The translations under genes and the position numbers were made by a program. A stretch of DNA of 30,080 nucleotides from Pseudozyma flocculosa PF-1 (lineage: Eukaryota > Basidiomycota > Ustilaginomycetes > Ustilaginales > Ustilaginaceae), in NCBI RefSeq assembly GCF_000417875.1, contig NW_006920873.1, positions 863,075 to 893,154 of the forward strand, read 5' to 3'. Below, one piece after another: positions 9,706-20,178 of this stretch. Within the stretch, counting starts at the first letter, position 1. Each line of letters begins with the position of its first letter. The notes under the pieces are model-generated. The model was not told the origin of the DNA. It ran no database searches and saw only the letters and a program-made list of their open reading frames with translations.

Positions 9706-9765
9706 CTGACTCGCCCGTGTGGGCACTGACTCGCCCGTGTGGGCACTGACTCGCCCGTGTGGGCA
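9706..9765. repeat. Three exact 20-bp tandem repeats, each with an internal dyad
   Basis: The unit CTGACTCGCCCGTGTGGGCA occurs three times with no mismatch (9706, 9726, 9746). Each copy contains GCCC-GTGT-GGGC, a 4-bp inverted repeat around a 4-nt centre. It lies about 580 bp upstream of the synaptojanin-like start codon. Confidence 0.95.
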
Positions 9766-11344
9766 CGAGCGAGCAACGGAAGAGCCGGTTGCAAGGTCGA
9801 GACGTTGCACAGCCTTCTGCGCACTGCGAGCGCACCGCCGTACGCTGCTACTACTGTACTGACCTATCAAACGCTCGATCTGTTTGCGCTGCATGTACTA
9901 TGCACACCGTACCGTATCTGCTACTTGCTGCGCAGCGCCGGTGCGCCAGATGGCGGCAGGCTACCGCGCGGACCGTGCTCGCGACGAGATGGTACGGCAG
10001 GTTTCGGCACCCGCCTGCTCCATTCAACTGTCTCGTTTGCGTATTCACTGTCAAGCAGCCCGCACGCCCGAGGCGCCTGCTCAAAGGGACCGGCTCCAGA
10101 CAAAGGAGGCATTCACCAATGGAGCACCTGAGACCGCTCCCTTCTGTGCTGCAGGTGGCCCTGTACCCTCGAGCCCCCTCCCCGGCGCCCCTTGTCGTTT
10201 CTTCGATGATGGTGGCGGCTGCAGCGGCTGGTTTCAATGACAATGAGGACGGCTCCGCAGCAGCGGCCTCGTTCCAGTCCAATAGGGGCAGAAGTCGCGC
10301 TGTGCTGTGCTACAGCACGCACGCCGCGCCGTGCCGTGCCGTGCCGAGGCTGCTGATGGCCATTTCCTAGACAGAAGAGCTGACTGTTTGGCGGCCGCCC
10401 TGCCTTCCGCCCAGCGAGCAGCGGGTGGATAAAGTGGCGCAGACGACACCGTAATAGGCGCTCAGTCCTCGGCCGACCTTTTGTGCTCGATGCCGCACAG
10501 GGCGTGACGGTGCCGCATCGGCCTGGGTGCGCTGGTCATTCACAGCTGAGTGTCCACCGGCAAAGGTCGACAAAAGGGGGCCAAGAGGATCGGCCGTACA
10601 GGGCGCCAGTGGATACATGGCAAAGTTGCCGTAGTGTGGCGGCCTGATCGTATGTCGTCGACGATGCGCTTCGCCGCTGCCAAGGGACCGATGCCGTATC
10701 GTCGAAGGACGAGGGGCCCGACCGGGAGCTAACCAACTACCTCAGCGTCATCCTGTGGGTCGAGCGGGCAGGAGTCAAGACTCGCAAGGAGAGGATCAAG
10801 AGTCGGCCCGACGTCCTGTCGCAAAAAAGTGCCCGGCCACGTCAAAAGTCGTCGCCGTCGCCGTTACCGGTACGTACGTACATCGCAGCCTCCCGCGTCA
10901 CCGCAAGCTCCCAGCAGAGGTCCTAGCCAGGATCAAGGTTCGAGATTGCCTCTCGACGCCGTCGCCTCTGTCTGTCACCTTTAGGCGCGCGCGCTCGTGC
11001 CGTCGCCGCCTTCGCTCATTGGCGCTCGGCGCAACGACATCACGCTCTGCGGCCGGTACGTGCAGGACGGAAGAGATCCTCCGCCAAATGTCGGTGTTGA
11101 CGGCAGGTGGTTTTGACGGCAGGTGGAGTTGGTCGTGATCGTGCACAGATGTACGTTCGTTGTTTGGGTACCGGAGTGACACACCTGGCGTCGCCGCCGG
11201 CCGAGAGCTGATGTGCTGGATATTGCTGCTGAAAGCGAGAGCCGCTGCACCTTCTGCCAGGTACGGCTACCCTGCGCCGCTTCTCCTTGACCCTAGGGGA
11301 CCGTCCGCTGTCCGGAGGAGACGGCCTGGGAGATCTACACAAAC

Positions 11345-11362
11345 GTAGGTACTCGTACCTAC
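11345..11362. repeat. Perfect 8-bp inverted repeat (GTAGGTAC-TC-GTACCTAC)
   Basis: The arms at 11345-11352 and 11355-11362 are perfect reverse complements around a 2-nt spacer, and a further AGGTAC follows. It could be a binding site for a dimeric factor; no function is shown. Confidence 0.85.
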
Positions 11363-11517
11363 AGGTACGATGGCCTGCCGCCTGGGCATCGCCTACGGGC
11401 CTAGAGCCTCAAGCGGACGGGCTGTCCGGGATCATGCGAAAAGAGGGTCTGCCTGGCCCGGGGTGGTAGGGTGCAGCGGGCGTGTGTGCGACGTGCGAGC
11501 CCCGCTCCGCTACGAAA

Positions 11518-11534
11518 GGGGGGGGGGGGGGGGG
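11518..11534 (+). repeat. 17-G homopolymer
   Basis: An uninterrupted run of 17 G on the plus strand. It can form G-quadruplex structures and is prone to replication slippage and sequencing error, so its exact length is uncertain. Confidence 0.85.
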
Positions 11535-11610
11535 CCGCCGTCGGGCCTTGCTTGTCTCAGCTGCTTGCCTGCTTGGCTTGTTTTCTTGCTTGCTTGTTCG
11601 ATGGAATGGC

Positions 11611-11630
11611 AGGCAGGCAGGCAGGCAGGC
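11611..11630. repeat. (AGGC)5 microsatellite
   Basis: Perfect AGGC tetranucleotide run about 80 bp right of the G homopolymer. The same motif recurs at 17586. Confidence 0.85.
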
Positions 11631-14600
11631 ATGCGGCCAGGCTCCGGATATGCGGCGACCCAGTTTCGGCCAGGCCTGCCGACCTACGTGCCCCCCTGCA
11701 AGAGCATACTGCCAGGCCAGGCCAGGCCTATGCGGACGTATCGTCGTCGCGTTCTGCCCGATCCTCGGCGTTAACCCCCCATGGCCGACGCCACCCTCCC
11801 CGCGAAGACGACGGCGGCGATGGCGACAACGAAAAAGGTTGTTCGACGCGACCATGCCGGGCGCGACCGGATCCTGGCCAATTCTTGAACACCGAAGCCG
11901 CCGCCGCCGCCACCACCAATGCGCCTGTGAGTGAGTAGTATCCTTCGATCGCCAGGCGGAAGGCACCCATACGCACGCCTAGAACCCCATCGATGGAGCG
12001 CCGGCCGGAACCCCAGCGATCGCTAGCTGAGCGATGAACGGTCGCGATCGATCCCCGAGCGCACTACTGGGCCCGCCGGGCCTGGCCTGTGGATGGTTGC
12101 CAAGCAGTCAGAGCGCCCGCACCTGCTCCGATTGTCCTACCGGTACCCGTCGCCCCCTGCCCCTCTAGGCTGCTGCTGGCTGGCGGACGGGCGGGCCAAG
12201 CAAGTTAAGGTCGAGGCCGGGGTCGAGGCCACAAATCCACAAATACCCGAGGCTCGGGTTGGTGGGGTCTTCGCGGGAGCGGATTCGAGTCCGGCTCCCG
12301 GTGCCCGGTGACGTCCCGTTGGCGAGCGGCGCCTGTCATACGGACATGTGCGGTCGGCGGAGTGCTACGCTCCCTCCTGGCCCCTCGCAGGGCATGCACC
12401 CGCGCCCCTACCTACGGCCTCTCGACGTCCAGGCCACGGACCTAACCCGCTACCTCGCCTCGTCGGCAAACTCTCCAGTCGCACCTTCACGGCGCTGCCA
12501 ATCGACAAGTCCACAGGAGATGATGAGATGGTGCACGGCGTGGGAGGGACCTGCGGTGCGGTGCGGTGCGCCGCTGCGTCGCGGCTGCCGGCCGCGCCCT
12601 AAAAAGTCGGAATGCCGAAAACAGGAACGGCGCACGTAGCGAGCCCGTCGACCCGTGCCGGACTCGAACACGCACCCAAGACCGCCAAGCTCTGGCGGGC
12701 TCCCCGATCGATGCCAAGTCAGATTTTTTGAAGAGAGAGAAAAAAAATCGGCCGGCCCTGGACGTGCCAAGGCCTCTCTGCGAAGCTCTGCGCTGCGCTG
12801 GGCGCTGACGTCGGGTCGCCACGGCGCGTCCGCCGCACGCTCCCTCGCTCGCTCGCGTCCAGCCCAGCCCAGCCCGGCCTCTTGGCTTCTCCATCTTCCG
12901 CCTCCACCAGCAGAAACCAGCAGGCTGCGCCAGGCGCTGCATCATGGGAACATCCCCACTCATCATCAACCTCGGCATCGCATCATCACCACCACCATCG
13001 TCGGGCTCTGACTGGCTGGCTTCTCAGCAGTCGTCGTTTGTTCCACCGTACCCTGCCTGGATCGATCCGCCGTCATCGTCGTCGCCGTCGCCGTCGCCGC
13101 CATCGCCACCGCCGCGTCCGCTGCGTCCGCCGCAGTCGGGCCGGCGAGAGGGCAGTCGAGCAGGCCAGGCACACAGGCGGGCATCGGAGCGCACGTGTGG
13201 TCCGGAGATCTTTCGGCAAATCTACGTACGTCTCGGGGACCCGTGGGTTGCCTCCCGGCCCAACGAGCGGCGCGGGCAGGCGTGGCAGTCAGGTACAGTA
13301 CGCTGCCTTGGAGCGAGGTCGGCTACTGCCGGCGCTAAACGAGCCACCAGCCACACTGGCGCCACGTCCTCGCTCTCCAAGCAGCATGCGCCCGGCGCCG
13401 GCGACGGGCACGAGGATGCAGGCCGAGATCGACTCGTGCGATGGGCTGGTCGGTCGACACGTACATACGATCATGCTACCCCCGCTGTGGCGCGCCGCCG
13501 CGGACGCTAATGATTGACCGCCGATCCTCGTCCCTGCCCGGCAAAAGGCACGGGCGTCGCACGTTAAAAGCGCAAGCGCGTTTAGCAGACAAGGCCTGCC
13601 GGCGACTTTGCCGCGCTCTAGAAAAGGGAAGGCGCCAAGGAAGAAGCTGCTGCACACAATCACGGCCTTGAGTACGGGCCGGGTGCTCTGGAGCCGCTTG
13701 GCAGGCCCACTGTACCACTGTGCTCTGGAAGACCAAGCCGCATAGATTCAGCCGTCGTCGCTTTGTCCTGCCATTCGGTAAGTGTCCGGCTACCCTGTGT
13801 GCAAGGACAGCAGGCAAAAAAGAGCCGAAACAGGCCGGCTGCGCTGGTTTCTCATTCTCTCTCATCTTCGCCCATCGCCTGAGACAACAACCAATCATCC
13901 CGCCTTCTCCCAGGCGGATTGAGCAGGCAGGCGGGTGTCGTTTTGGGTCCGACGACGGCTGAATGCCGGGCTGCGCATGCCCGTCGAGTTGAGCAGTCCG
14001 GGTGTGGTAGATGGCTCCGATTCGACCTACCGAAGGACATCCCGAACACACCGGCTGTGCTTGCTTCGAGGAGAGGATTCATCCGAGACAGGTCAGTCGA
14101 AGATGATTGACCCGGACCGACGACGACGATGCCAGGCGAAGAGGGGGAAAGGACGACGCTCACCTGGCTGCTCTTGGCGCCACCGACCCGAGGACCGTCT
14201 GGCGCGGCGAAACGGGAAGGCTATCGTGGCTTCGTGCAGTTCTCACAAGGCCGAGCTCGAGCCACCTTCGCGGGCGCGGGAAGGAGGTGGCGGGCGGCAT
14301 GGTGGACGCCAAGGTCCAGGCTACTGTAGCGGTCCTCCGAAGCCCAAGATCAGACCCCGCCCGAACCAGCGCAGGCCCAGGCAGCAAAGCGCCAGTACCT
14401 CGCCCACCGGTACGTCCTGCCCCGTGTGGTCCGCAGCGAGTCTGCAGCGGGAATCAGGGAATCAGGGACCAGAAACGAGGGACCACGTTCGAGGAATGCC
14501 CGGCTCTCCAAGCTGTGGCGAGACTTGGAGAATTCCTCGCGGCGGTCCCTTCGCGCCTGCTTGGCCGAGACCATTCGAGGCGTCTACATGTGCAATGGCG

Positions 14601-17585
14601 CCGGGAACGGAGACCAAAGACGAGCGCACAAAGGACGAACGCGGCGCACCAAAGGTGACGGCCGGCAGGTAAGCAAACAGATGTGTTTCTCTGTCATTCG
14701 CTGGGTCGGTCGCTTGATCCGATACGGACGGGCGGGCGGGCGGGCCGACGGGGTTGACAGACAAGACGAAGGGATACCGCCGCGCTTGCTTCGGCGAGGG
14801 ACAGAGGCTAGGGCCCGTCGGACCCTCGCTTCTCTCTGCTGGCCTCGTCTTTGCCGTCACCCCGCCAGCGCAACCTCTGCGCTTCGCACGACTCTCCTCG
14901 ACCCTGCTCTCCCTTTTGCCCGCCGCCTGCTCTGGCAGCTAGCCTGTTACATACCACCCTGACGCAGCGCCGGATTTTAGAGCCTCTTTTCGCGGCAGCC
15001 TATCCGGTCTCACGCTCTAGCCTGACTCTGGCGCTTCCGCCTGGCCGTCAGGAGCCTATTTCGGGAAGAGTTTCCGGCCCATCACATGTCTCGACGCCGT
15101 CGCCGCCGCCGCCGCGCCCGACGCCGTACAGGCAGATGCACAGTAGTGCCGTACAGGTGTGTACGCAGCTGACTTGCCCTTTGGCTGCTTTTGCCGCTGC
15201 CGACGCCTCCACGTTGTCACGCACGCAAACGAGACCTACGGATGAAAGGGACGTACGTACGCTACTTCAGAGTAGGCTGACCCGGGTCGACGTCGACGGC
15301 GGCAGATCGCCGCCCTGCTGTGCCTAGCCCAGCCTCTGGCTTTGTTCGCCCTTTCACCATGGGCCGCTCGCTCGGGCACCCTCCGAGCGGCGTACCATGT
15401 CGGTGGCTCCTCGCCCAGAGCACGGCGCAGGGTTGGCCTGCCTGCAGCCCAGAAAAGACAAAGGTCACGTACAGAGTAAGTACAATGCGTTCGCCGGGCG
15501 CTCGCTCCTGATGAGGTGCAGCTGCTGGCCGATGCACGGCAGAGAAGCGCAAGTGGACGGTCAGGTACGGTGTGCACGACCGGCTACTGGCGCACCGATC
15601 GGCCTCGCCGACGCTTCGATGCGTCTCTCCGCTGCGCTGCGGCGGCGGAGTACCGCCACGTTGCCAGCCAGCCAGCGATTAGAGGTGGCGCGGCGTGGAC
15701 AGCGCTGCGTTGCCAGCAGGCTACTCGGATGCACCGGTGTGCGGGCGAGGGATCACCTGCGCTGCGTGCAGCAGCCGTAAATGGAGCCATGGACCCGTGG
15801 ACCCATGATGGACCCGCCGAGGACTCGCCCAAGCACGCACGCACGCCCCGTTCGCCCCGGCGCTCCGGGTTGCTCCGACACCAGGTGTCCGACGAGGCCG
15901 AGGACTGGCCTCGATATTGCGCGTTGCTGGGAGGAGCTTCATCCTGGAGGCATTCGAAGGCGTAGGGTCGGTCCGACGTCGGCGAGGCCGGTGGGGCCAT
16001 CGGCATCGGCGTCGGGATCGGCGCGGCTCCGCAGTGTGCGTAGCGTTGCTTCAGCCTCTACCGCGATCTGGATTCGGGAGCCTAGCCGGCTGAGCCTGGT
16101 CTTGACACTAGTACGTTACTCTGCAAACCAAGTTAGCAAGCCAAGCGAAGCCGACAGGGCGGAGGGCAAAACAAGGGGGATGGGGGATCGGGACGGTGGG
16201 TCAAGGAGGTCACAGAACGGGCAAACGAAGCCGGACCCCCTGCGTGACGCTCGTCCTCCTGGCAGGCACTGTATGTACGCACAGCACGAGGCTAGGGTGT
16301 CGGCTGCGGTGTGCCGGAACTTCTCCGTGGATCTCACACGACGGCGGTGAGATCGGCGGCCGTCGTCGCCTCGAGCTCTCCGCGCCGGCCGTCCAGCCGA
16401 CAGCACCTACCGCTCGTCCAGGATCGGGCTAGGCGAGCTGGGTCAGACAGCTGGCAGATGTCGAGGTCGTTGTCCGTCGGACCGACCGACCCACCGACCC
16501 TGGGCGACAGGCATGCACACCCTACCCCGCCCGGGTGTCGACCCTCCTCCCTCGCCCAGATTTCCGTCGCGTCTCCTGTCGTGAATTTTTATTTTATTTT
16601 TATTTTCGTGTCGGGCGGGCGGGGGGCGCGCCACCCAACCGGTGTCAGCGCGCCCGTCGCGGCGGACGACCGTCAGCGGCTTGGCCAGATGGGCGCGCGT
16701 CGGCCTGTCCGGGAGCAGGCCGGGCAGCAGGCTAGAAGGCAGGGCGGCCGGACGATCCACGAAGCCGACCCAGGCTCGTCTCTGTCTTCGATTTGCATCC
16801 GTTTGTGGCCTTGACCGTACGTCGTCTTCTTTCTCCTGCATGCCTTGCCTTGCCTCGCCTTCCTGCTTTGCTCCGCTCGCCCGTCCGCCCGGCTGCCCGC
16901 TCGTTGTTGGAACCATCAAGCAGATCGATCCTTTGGCCCTTGGACACCGCGCCCCGCCCCGCTTCTTCTCTCGCCCTAGCCTTGACTCTTGCTCGTCTGC
17001 TGTCGGTTTCCCTGCCTGCTGGCACCACGTCCGGGGCCCGGGCCTCGTCCACCACCAAGCGCCCCGCCGGCGGACGTACGTTGCTCGATCTATTGGCGCA
17101 GGGGCAAGAGGGCATGTCAGCCAAGGCCCGCTTCCGGGCGCAGCCCAACTCAGCCCGGGCCAATGGCCCCGCTAAATCTTGCCCGGATGATTGTCGAGCG
17201 GGAATCCAGCCAGAGCAGCCTCGAGCTCGCTCGTCGCGATCCTGGATGCACGCAGGCGGCCCAAACGGCGGCGGGCCCGCGGCCCCAGCGCAGACTTCAT
17301 TCGCCTGCTCGGCCCGTCCGTTGGCCCTCTCGTCCTTCCGCAGCCTAGCCTGACCCGCCTCTACCGGCCTAGCCTGTGCCAGCAGCGGCAGTACCGGAGA
17401 ACAGCAGCATGCCAGCATGGTGCGGGCCGGCTAGGCGGCGTCAGGCCAGATCACAGGTGGGCGAGTTGCTTTCGCCCTTTTCCCATGTCCGGCTCTTGCT
17501 TGACACGACGTCGACGAGCAGGCAGGCGCGCGCTGCCCGCTGTGTACCGCCGTGGGCACGCAGGCAAAATGCGGTCCAGGAAACA

Positions 17586-17616
<31 letters not shown>
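17586..17616. repeat. (AGGC)7+ microsatellite
   Basis: Nearly eight AGGC units. This is the second copy of this tetranucleotide in the same gene-free region. Confidence 0.9.
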
Positions 17617-17618
<2 letters not shown>

Positions 17619-17910
17619 TGGCCTCGCATCCCGCCCGCTCTGGTTGAACACCCGGTAGCTACAACTTCTAGCGCGGAAACGGCATCGGCTCACGGCGTCA
17701 AGGGACCGTCAGACCGACGCCGGAGGCCCGGCTAGGAGGGCGAAATAAATCCAAAGGACTCCCTCGAGGGAGGGGACCCGGGCCCGGGTCGGCTGTCCGG
17801 CGAGATAGCGGTGCGGTGGGTGCGCTCGCGGTTGCGGGTGCGGCGTGGCGCGGCGTGGCGCGGCGAGGTGTGGGTGCATCCCAGGCTGCCTTTGCTGGCT
17901 GACCCGTCTG

Positions 17911-17946
17911 GTCTCGTCTCGTCTCGTCTCGTCTCGCCTCGTCTCC
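17911..17946 (+). repeat. (GTCTC)n pentanucleotide run
   Basis: About seven GTCTC units, one of them varied to GCCTC, at the left edge of the pyrimidine-rich block. Confidence 0.85.
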
Positions 17947-18080
17947 CGCTGCCACCCATCGTCGCTCCCGTCGTCTTCCTGTAGCCTCCGCCCCGTCGCC
18001 GCCCTCTTCTCCTCCATCCGCCGCCCACGGATCGCGCATTCTCTCCGACCCCTCCTCGCTCCGTTCCGCGCCCTGGACAT

Positions 18081-18139
18081 CGAGCGAGCGAGCGAGCGAC
18101 CAACCAACCGACCGACCGACCGACCGACCGACCGACCGA
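18081..18139. repeat. Compound tetranucleotide array (CGAG)n-(CAAC)n-(CGAC)n
   Basis: Adjoining runs of GAGC/CGAG, CCAA and CGAC units total almost 60 bp. This is the longest microsatellite in the non-coding part of the window. Confidence 0.9.
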
Positions 18140-18423
18140 ACGTCCGCCCGAACGTCCGCCCTCTGACCCACTTCGACCGAGCTTGGACCTGGCAGACGAG
18201 CCTCGCCCTTGCCCGCTCGCTCGCTCTTCGACACCTTGCTTGGCTCCCGCCTCCATTGTTCCCGCTGTACGGTATCACCTGCCACCGACCCGTTCCAGGT
18301 GTGCTGCCCGTCCCCTCGCCTCCTTCTGCCTCTCTGCTCGCTCGTCCGTCTTGTTACCGCAGAACCGGCCCACCCGCCTTTCCGATTGGCCTGCATTGGG
18401 CTCCCAGCTACCGGTAGCTGCCT

Positions 18424-18455
18424 GCCTACCTTCCTTCCTACCTACCTACCTACCC
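18424..18455 (+). repeat. (CCTA/CCTT)n tetranucleotide run
   Basis: Degenerate CCTA and CCTT units lie within the pyrimidine-rich leader region. Confidence 0.8.
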
Positions 18456-19651
18456 GGCTGCCCTGCCCGCCTTTCCATTCCTTTGTGCTCTGGCACTGCA
18501 CCACCGCCGGCCGACCCCGGTAGTCTCGCCCTTTGGACCCGGCCCCCCTCTGCCCTGCCCCTCCCCCTTCAGCCGCGCTTTTGTCTCTCCCATACCGACG
18601 CACGCTGCTGCTGCTCCTGCTGCTGCCGTGTTTGCTTGCGGCTGCTTTGGTTCTGCCAGCTCTTCTGCTCTACGCCTCTCATCCGCCCACTGCTGGGCGG
18701 CCCTTGGCAGGCCCACCTACCTTGGCTCCCATTGTCAGATGGCGCTCGAGATCCCAGCACAATCCAGCAACCCATCCTCTTGCCTCAAAAGATACCGCTC
18801 TATCGAACCCCATTCTTCCCTGGGCCACCGCCGTTCCTGCCCAGTCGACTTGCACCCCACCGCCATCCACGCCGATAGCCCCTCTGCCCCCCGACAATGT
18901 CGCCTTTGGCCTGCCAGCGCATCTCGTCGCACAGCTTTGCCTAAAACCAGACCAACCAAACCACCTTGCATCGCCCATTGCCCTCGTTCTCTACCTCGAC
19001 CTCTGCCCCGACCTCGACGCTCTGTGCCAGCTCACAAAGAGGCCACCTACAAAAGCCTCAAAAGCCTCGTTACGGAAGCGTCCACACCGAAGCCTCGCCG
19101 CTCTTTGTCCGGCCACACCCTTTCACCGCTCGTCGTCGCGGCACTGCCATCACCCGATCGGCTCTCCTATCGACGCCGCCGCCGTCGGTCCTGCCCCTGC
19201 ACCTGCGGTTGCTACAGCTGCTTCGGCCGCCACGGCTGCTACCGCTCCGGCTGCATTACGGCCACCGCTCATTCGCTCCGTCGCGCCGCTCCCGCCTACT
19301 CTCGCGTCGACAGTATTCCGGCGTCCCTTTGGCGGACGGACAAGCGCGGCAGCCCAGCCGCATCCACCTCTGCATCGCCGGCACCGCTGCCGCACACTCG
19401 GAGGCTGCGCGAGCCATCCGACGGCCCGAGCTCAGCGCGGAGCCGCGGCACAGAACCGCGCTCGGTCGCGTCTCGAGATCGTCAGCCGGACCCGGCATCC
19501 TCGGCCAGCTCGCCCTGGCGCTTGATTCGGCTGCATCGGCCTCGAGGTGCTCGTAGGGCCATCGATCTTATCCGACGTCGTCTGTGGCGATCACCGACCG
19601 ACGACATCGCGCCGCGGCTATCTCCTGTCCCTGCCGCCTGCAACCGCAGCA

Positions 19652-19653
<2 letters not shown>

Positions 19654-19686
<33 letters not shown>
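19654..19686 (+). repeat. (GAC)11 trinucleotide run
   Basis: Eleven perfect GAC units. In one frame they would encode poly-Asp, but the flanking translation does not look coding. Confidence 0.9.
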
Positions 19687-20091
19687 TGGAGATCGCTACC
19701 CTCGTCCAAGTATCTGATATGGAAGTGCTGCCCTCGATCAACTGGAGGTGAGCATCGCCGAATACGAGCCCGTCGACGTACGACGCGACGATGCGGGTCG
19801 GCAGCCACGTCGGCGCCGCGCCGCATTGCCATATCGACACGCCCGGCAGGGGTGCAGGCATCGACAGGGTCCACGACCTCCCCTCGCGTGCCGGACCAGC
19901 AGCCCCTTGGCTTGGCATCGCTAAGAACGACGTCCGCTAACCCGCTTTGCTCTGCCACCCGTCTTGTCGTGCACTCTGCCTCGTGCTCTGTCGGACTCCC
20001 GCCGGTGCCTCGTCGTGCTCCTCCTCCTTTTCGCTGCGCCTCGATCGTGACGCGTCCAGTTCCAACGGCGCATCCTTTGATCCGGCTTCCG

Positions 20092-20134
20092 GTGAGTCGA
20101 GGGCACCTGACCCTCTCCTCCATCTCTTTGACAG
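20092..20134 (+). other. Candidate 43-nt intron in the HMG-gene leader
   Basis: Donor G|GTGAGT at 20092, an internal CTGAC branch-like motif, a pyrimidine stretch and acceptor TTTGACAG ending at 20134. It has all the intron signals but is less than half the length of the other introns in this window (93-145 nt). If it is real, it shows that transcription begins left of 20092. Confidence 0.4.
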
Positions 20135-20178
20135 GCTCGGTCTCGATTGCGGCCCATTCCGTCCCCAAGACACCCTAC

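Larger units (their letters stand above)
9131..17879. other. Gene-poor region, no recognisable protein gene
   Basis: About 8.7 kb. Open frames occur in all six frames, but their translations are Arg/Pro/Ala/Cys-rich, overlap one another and match no family I recognise. Contents: the synaptojanin promoter near 9131-9500, a 3 x 20-bp tandem repeat, a short dyad, a 17-G run, AGGC microsatellites, several GTACGTAC runs and scattered ACAAAG/CTTTGT sites. I found no tRNA, rRNA or transposase. An unannotated non-coding RNA or a highly divergent intron-rich gene cannot be excluded. Confidence 0.6.

Noticed and set aside
9706..9765. Repeat array considered as CRISPR-like
   Set aside because: The three units are directly adjacent with no spacers, and the window is eukaryotic.
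12265..12315. tRNA-like T-arm (GGATTCGAGTCC)
   Set aside because: The stem does not pair properly beyond five outer bases, and no D-arm, anticodon arm or acceptor stem fits around it.
12655..12720. Second tRNA-like string on the minus strand (GTTCGAGTCC)
   Set aside because: The T-stem has a G-G mismatch and no cloverleaf can be drawn.
12944..13510. Open frame beginning MGTSPLIINLGIASS
   Set aside because: The first ~45 residues look protein-like, but the rest decays into repeat-derived Pro/Ser and Arg-rich sequence. No downstream exon with clear splice sites could be joined.
18533..19525. 330-codon open frame with a Leu-rich stretch resembling a membrane segment
   Set aside because: The Leu run comes from CTG/CTC-rich repeats in the pyrimidine block. 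No family resemblance was seen and it overlaps another equally long open frame.
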